From: an uncultured Latescibacterota bacterium
GTDB lineage: Bacteria > Latescibacterota > UBA2968
Direction: 5' to 3'
DNA length: 64,000 nt
Assembly (NCBI GenBank): GCA_958295785.1
Contig: OY282377.1
Location: forward strand, 62,001 to 126,000
The notes beneath the pieces are model-generated. The model saw only the letters and a program-made list of their open reading frames with translations. It ran no database searches and had not been told where the DNA came from. The translations under genes and the position numbers were made by a program. Within the stretch, counting starts at the first letter, position 1. Every line of letters begins with the position of its first letter. This document shows, one piece after another, positions 62,035 through 64,000 of the stretch.

Positions 62035-63039
62035 TTACGGACGGGGTGAATGCCATTCAAATACCACGCCCAACGCTTTTTGTGGCGCGTCGGCGAGCAG
62101 GTCGTAGGTGGTCTGGCAATCGACGGGTTTTGCGACATGGGTAATCAGGTCTTCGATGGGCAATTTGCCCGCGGCCATCAAGCGCAAGACCAGATCGCGG
62201 TCTCTGCTTTTGTTCCAAGGATAATAGAGGTGGGCGTTGTCCGGCGTTTTGGGTTGATGCGCGCCCAGAATGGTGACTTCGCGCTGGTGAACGTCGGGCA
62301 AAAAGCTCACTTCCACTTTGCCGCGCGGAGACCCCAGCGCGACCAACCGCCCACCCAGCCTGGGCAAAGCGAGTGCCGTGGGATAGACCGCGGGTATGCC
62401 GGTTGCTTCAATGACCAAATCCGCGCCGTCGGCTGTGCAGTGTTCGCGCACGGCTTGTGCGACATCGGCTACGGCCTGGGGATTGAGGCAGACATCTGCG
62501 CCCCGGGTATGGGCTTTGTCCAACCGAAAGGCGTTTATGTCGATGGCAATGACCGGGAGTGCGCCGGCCAAGCGGGCAAAGGTGGCTGCCAATTGACCCA
62601 CAATGCCCATGCCCGTGATGGCGACGGCCTCGCCCAATTCGGGACGCCCAACCCGATGCCCGTGCAGGGCGATGGCACACATGACCATAAAAGCCGCGGA
62701 TTTGGGCGACACGCCCGCGGGCACTTTGAAGAAATTCTGGGTCAGGACCGCGTGATGCGCGTGATTGCCCTGCCCGGCGATGCGGTCGCCGGGTTTGATC
62801 CCCTTCACATCTTTGCCGATTTCGAGCACCACGCCCGTGTTGCAATAGCCCGTTGTGCGCGGGAATGCGCTCGGCCGGGATGGCTCGCCCCCGTGTGCGT
62901 AGGTGTAGATTTCCGTGCCAACGCTGACGGCGGTGTAATCGTTTTGCGCCAAAATGCCGTGGTCCGGCACGCGCGGCAATTCAAATTCCCGCAATTCGAT
63001 TCGCCGGATATCCGTGCATACCAAGTGCTGCGATTTCAT
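62035..63039 (-). CDS. MDR zinc-independent alcohol dehydrogenase-like protein
   Basis: The 334-aa medium-chain dehydrogenase/reductase has DRIAGQGNHAHHAVLTQNFF in the substrate domain and EAVAITGMGIVGQLAATFARLAG as nucleotide-binding motif. Structural-zinc cysteines are absent, and the catalytic Cys of typical zinc ADHs is not apparent. The pattern resembles BchC/zinc-type dehydrogenase-like proteins in sugar clusters. It is preceded by AGGAG before ATG 63039, and the amidohydrolase gene lies 14 bp upstream. Confidence 0.84.
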   Translation of the reverse strand: MKSQHLVCTDIRRIELREFELPRVPDHGILAQNDYTAVSVGTEIYTYAHGGEPSRPSAFPRTTGYCNTGVVLEIGKDVKGIKPGDRIAGQGNHAHHAVLTQNFFKVPAGVSPKSAAFMVMCAIALHGHRVGRPELGEAVAITGMGIVGQLAATFARLAGALPVIAIDINAFRLDKAHTRGADVCLNPQAVADVAQAVREHCTADGADLVIEATGIPAVYPTALALPRLGGRLVALGSPRGKVEVSFLPDVHQREVTILGAHQPKTPDNAHLYYPWNKSRDRDLVLRLMAAGKLPIEDLITHVAKPVDCQTTYDLLADAPQKALGVVFEWHSPRP

Positions 63040-63053
63040 TTTTCGTTCTCCTG

Positions 63054-64000
63054 TTACGGGGGATCGACCGGGACTTTCTGGCGTTTTGGAATGATCGGAT
63101 CGTAGGTAAAGTCCTCGGTTGCCTTTTCAAATTCAGCGCGGGCCGCTCGCAACCGCTCGGCGTCCAAAATCAGATCAATGGCCGATCCGGCAAAGACTTT
63201 GGCCGTTTGCAAAATCGCACGCTCGGCAAAGGGCATTGCGGCTTGGGCGGTCATGTCGCGGTGATGACCCGGCGTGCCCTTGGTGTAGCACACCATCTGA
63301 AACCGCCCCATCGGCGCCAGCCACGATACATTGTCTTCATCCGATGAGCCGCGCCCTTGAGACCCCTTGCCCTTTTTGATCTGCCCGTCAAATTTGCCTT
63401 TGTAGCCCAGGGCCTGCACGCGCTCTTCGTCTTTTTTTGAGGCGTGCGGAGGGCCGAATAATTCGAGGTTTTGGCGCACGGTTTCACACATGGCATCGTT
63501 TGGCAACCGGGGATAGACGGCCGTGATCCGGTGCCATTTCACGGTGGTTTCCGTGGCCATGGCCGCGCCTTTGGCGCATTTGGTCAGTCGCTTGCGGATC
63601 TCATCGACCTGTGCGCGATCCTTTCCCCGCACGTAGTACCACACTTTTGCATAAGCCGGCACCACATTGGGCGCGTCGCCACCGTCGCGAATCACGCAGT
63701 GAATACGCACGTTTTCGGGTACGTGTTCGCGCAAATAATTCGCCGCAACATCCATCAACATCGCGCCATCCAATGCGCTGCGCCCATGGTGCGCGCTGGC
63801 GCCGTGAGACGTTTTGCCAAAAAATTCGTACACCAGCGAATCGAGTGATGAGCCCCCGCGATTGTTGACGCCCGTACTCGTTCCCGGATGCCACGCGAGC
63901 ACCGCGTCCAAATCGCGGAACGCGCCGTCGCGGGCCATATAGACTTTGCCCGCCAAGGTTTCTTCGGCCGGGCAGCCGTAATAGATGATCTGCCCGGGGG
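63054..64000 (-). CDS. M20-family amidohydrolase, AbgB-like (N-terminus outside window)
   Basis: At least 315 residues are visible; the gene continues beyond base 64000, as shown by in-frame QIIYYGCPAEET upstream of the first internal ATG (63956). WHPGTSTGVNNRGG, FFGKTSHGASAHHGRSALD (dimerisation-domain histidines) and DGGDAPNVVPAYAKVWYYVRG are typical of the M20D group. VNNRGGSSLDSLVYEFFGKT and APNVVPAYAKVWYY match p-aminobenzoyl-glutamate hydrolase subunit B more than ordinary hippurate hydrolases. It would cleave an amide bond in a metal-dependent way. Confidence 0.85.
   Translation of the reverse strand, partial: PGQIIYYGCPAEETLAGKVYMARDGAFRDLDAVLAWHPGTSTGVNNRGGSSLDSLVYEFFGKTSHGASAHHGRSALDGAMLMDVAANYLREHVPENVRIHCVIRDGGDAPNVVPAYAKVWYYVRGKDRAQVDEIRKRLTKCAKGAAMATETTVKWHRITAVYPRLPNDAMCETVRQNLELFGPPHASKKDEERVQALGYKGKFDGQIKKGKGSQGRGSSDEDNVSWLAPMGRFQMVCYTKGTPGHHRDMTAQAAMPFAERAILQTAKVFAGSAIDLILDAERLRAARAEFEKATEDFTYDPIIPKRQKVPVDPP

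Noticed and set aside
62050-63105. 351-codon plus-strand frame opposite the MDR dehydrogenase
   Set aside because: Shadow of a clearly recognised dehydrogenase; composition only.
1-64000. tRNA, rRNA and other classical RNA genes
   Set aside because: No cloverleaf or rRNA-like sequence was noticed; a dedicated covariance-model scan could not be run.

Overview
The window reads as a chromosomal stretch of an uncultured, diderm (Gram-negative-type) bacterium. It encodes a TonB protein, lipoproteins, a quinol:fumarate reductase, TRAP and Na+/solute transporters, and an unusually dense set of sugar-acid and polysaccharide enzymes: sulfatases, heparinase-type lyases, enolase-superfamily dehydratases, aldo/keto reductases, Gfo/Idh, SMP-30, creatininase and phytanoyl-CoA dioxygenase families. 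This combination recalls Poribacteria/Latescibacterota-type environmental genomes, but that placement is inference only. No rRNA, tRNA or CRISPR array was seen.

Layout. 0-7 kb (minus strand): a truncated SAM methyltransferase, a deacetylase-like lipoprotein, a tandemly duplicated GT39-type membrane glycosyltransferase (one copy intact, one frameshifted) and a second methyltransferase. 7.4-15.3 kb: a PQQ-type propeller protein, a TAXI-TRAP transporter, a DUF4962/heparinase lyase and an enolase-superfamily enzyme. 16.3-21.5 kb: frdABCD, with a DUF262 + HEPN gene pair lodged between frdA and frdB. 21.5-26.4 kb (minus): a hendecad coiled-coil membrane protein, an SGNH hydrolase, a second lyase and a UDP-glucuronate-epimerase-like enzyme. 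26.9-36 kb: mannonate dehydratase, aldo/keto reductase, M50 protease, creatininase, MFS, PhyH, MDR reductase, TonB and SMP-30. 36.5-44.9 kb: DUF3311 + SSS symporter, two ABC-2 permeases, a fucose-isomerase-like protein, an LDH2-type dehydrogenase and a second enolase-superfamily enzyme. 45-50.5 kb: a 2OG-oxygenase gene split by an intact insertion sequence, an isochorismatase-like hydrolase, a sulfatase and a TauE permease. 50.6-55 kb: a two-gene accessory module, a very large SIR2-like/STAND-type NTPase translationally coupled to a HEPN protein. 55-64 kb: Gfo/Idh, two aldo/keto reductases, a second sulfatase, a DUF2283/toxin-like pair, RraA, an MDR dehydrogenase and an AbgB-like amidohydrolase cut by the window edge.

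How it fits together. Most genes suit uptake and degradation of sulfated or uronate-containing polysaccharides: sulfatases remove sulfate, heparinase-like lyases and the isomerase, dehydratase and reductase enzymes process uronic acids and sugars, and TRAP, SSS and MFS proteins import substrates. TauE may export sulfite or sulfate-derived anions. frdABCD supplies anaerobic or reversible fumarate/succinate electron transfer.

The intergenic DNA is unusually repeat-rich. There are four copies of a roughly 460-bp element with terminal inverted repeats and a covarying internal hairpin, more than ten REP-like GTAGGGGCG palindromes, a 15-unit heptanucleotide repeat abutting a start codon, remnants of IS5- and IS110-type transposases, and gene relics. 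The most promising candidate for an undescribed system is the SIR2-like/STAND + HEPN pair at 50.6-55.0 kb; the DUF262 + HEPN pair inside frd is second.
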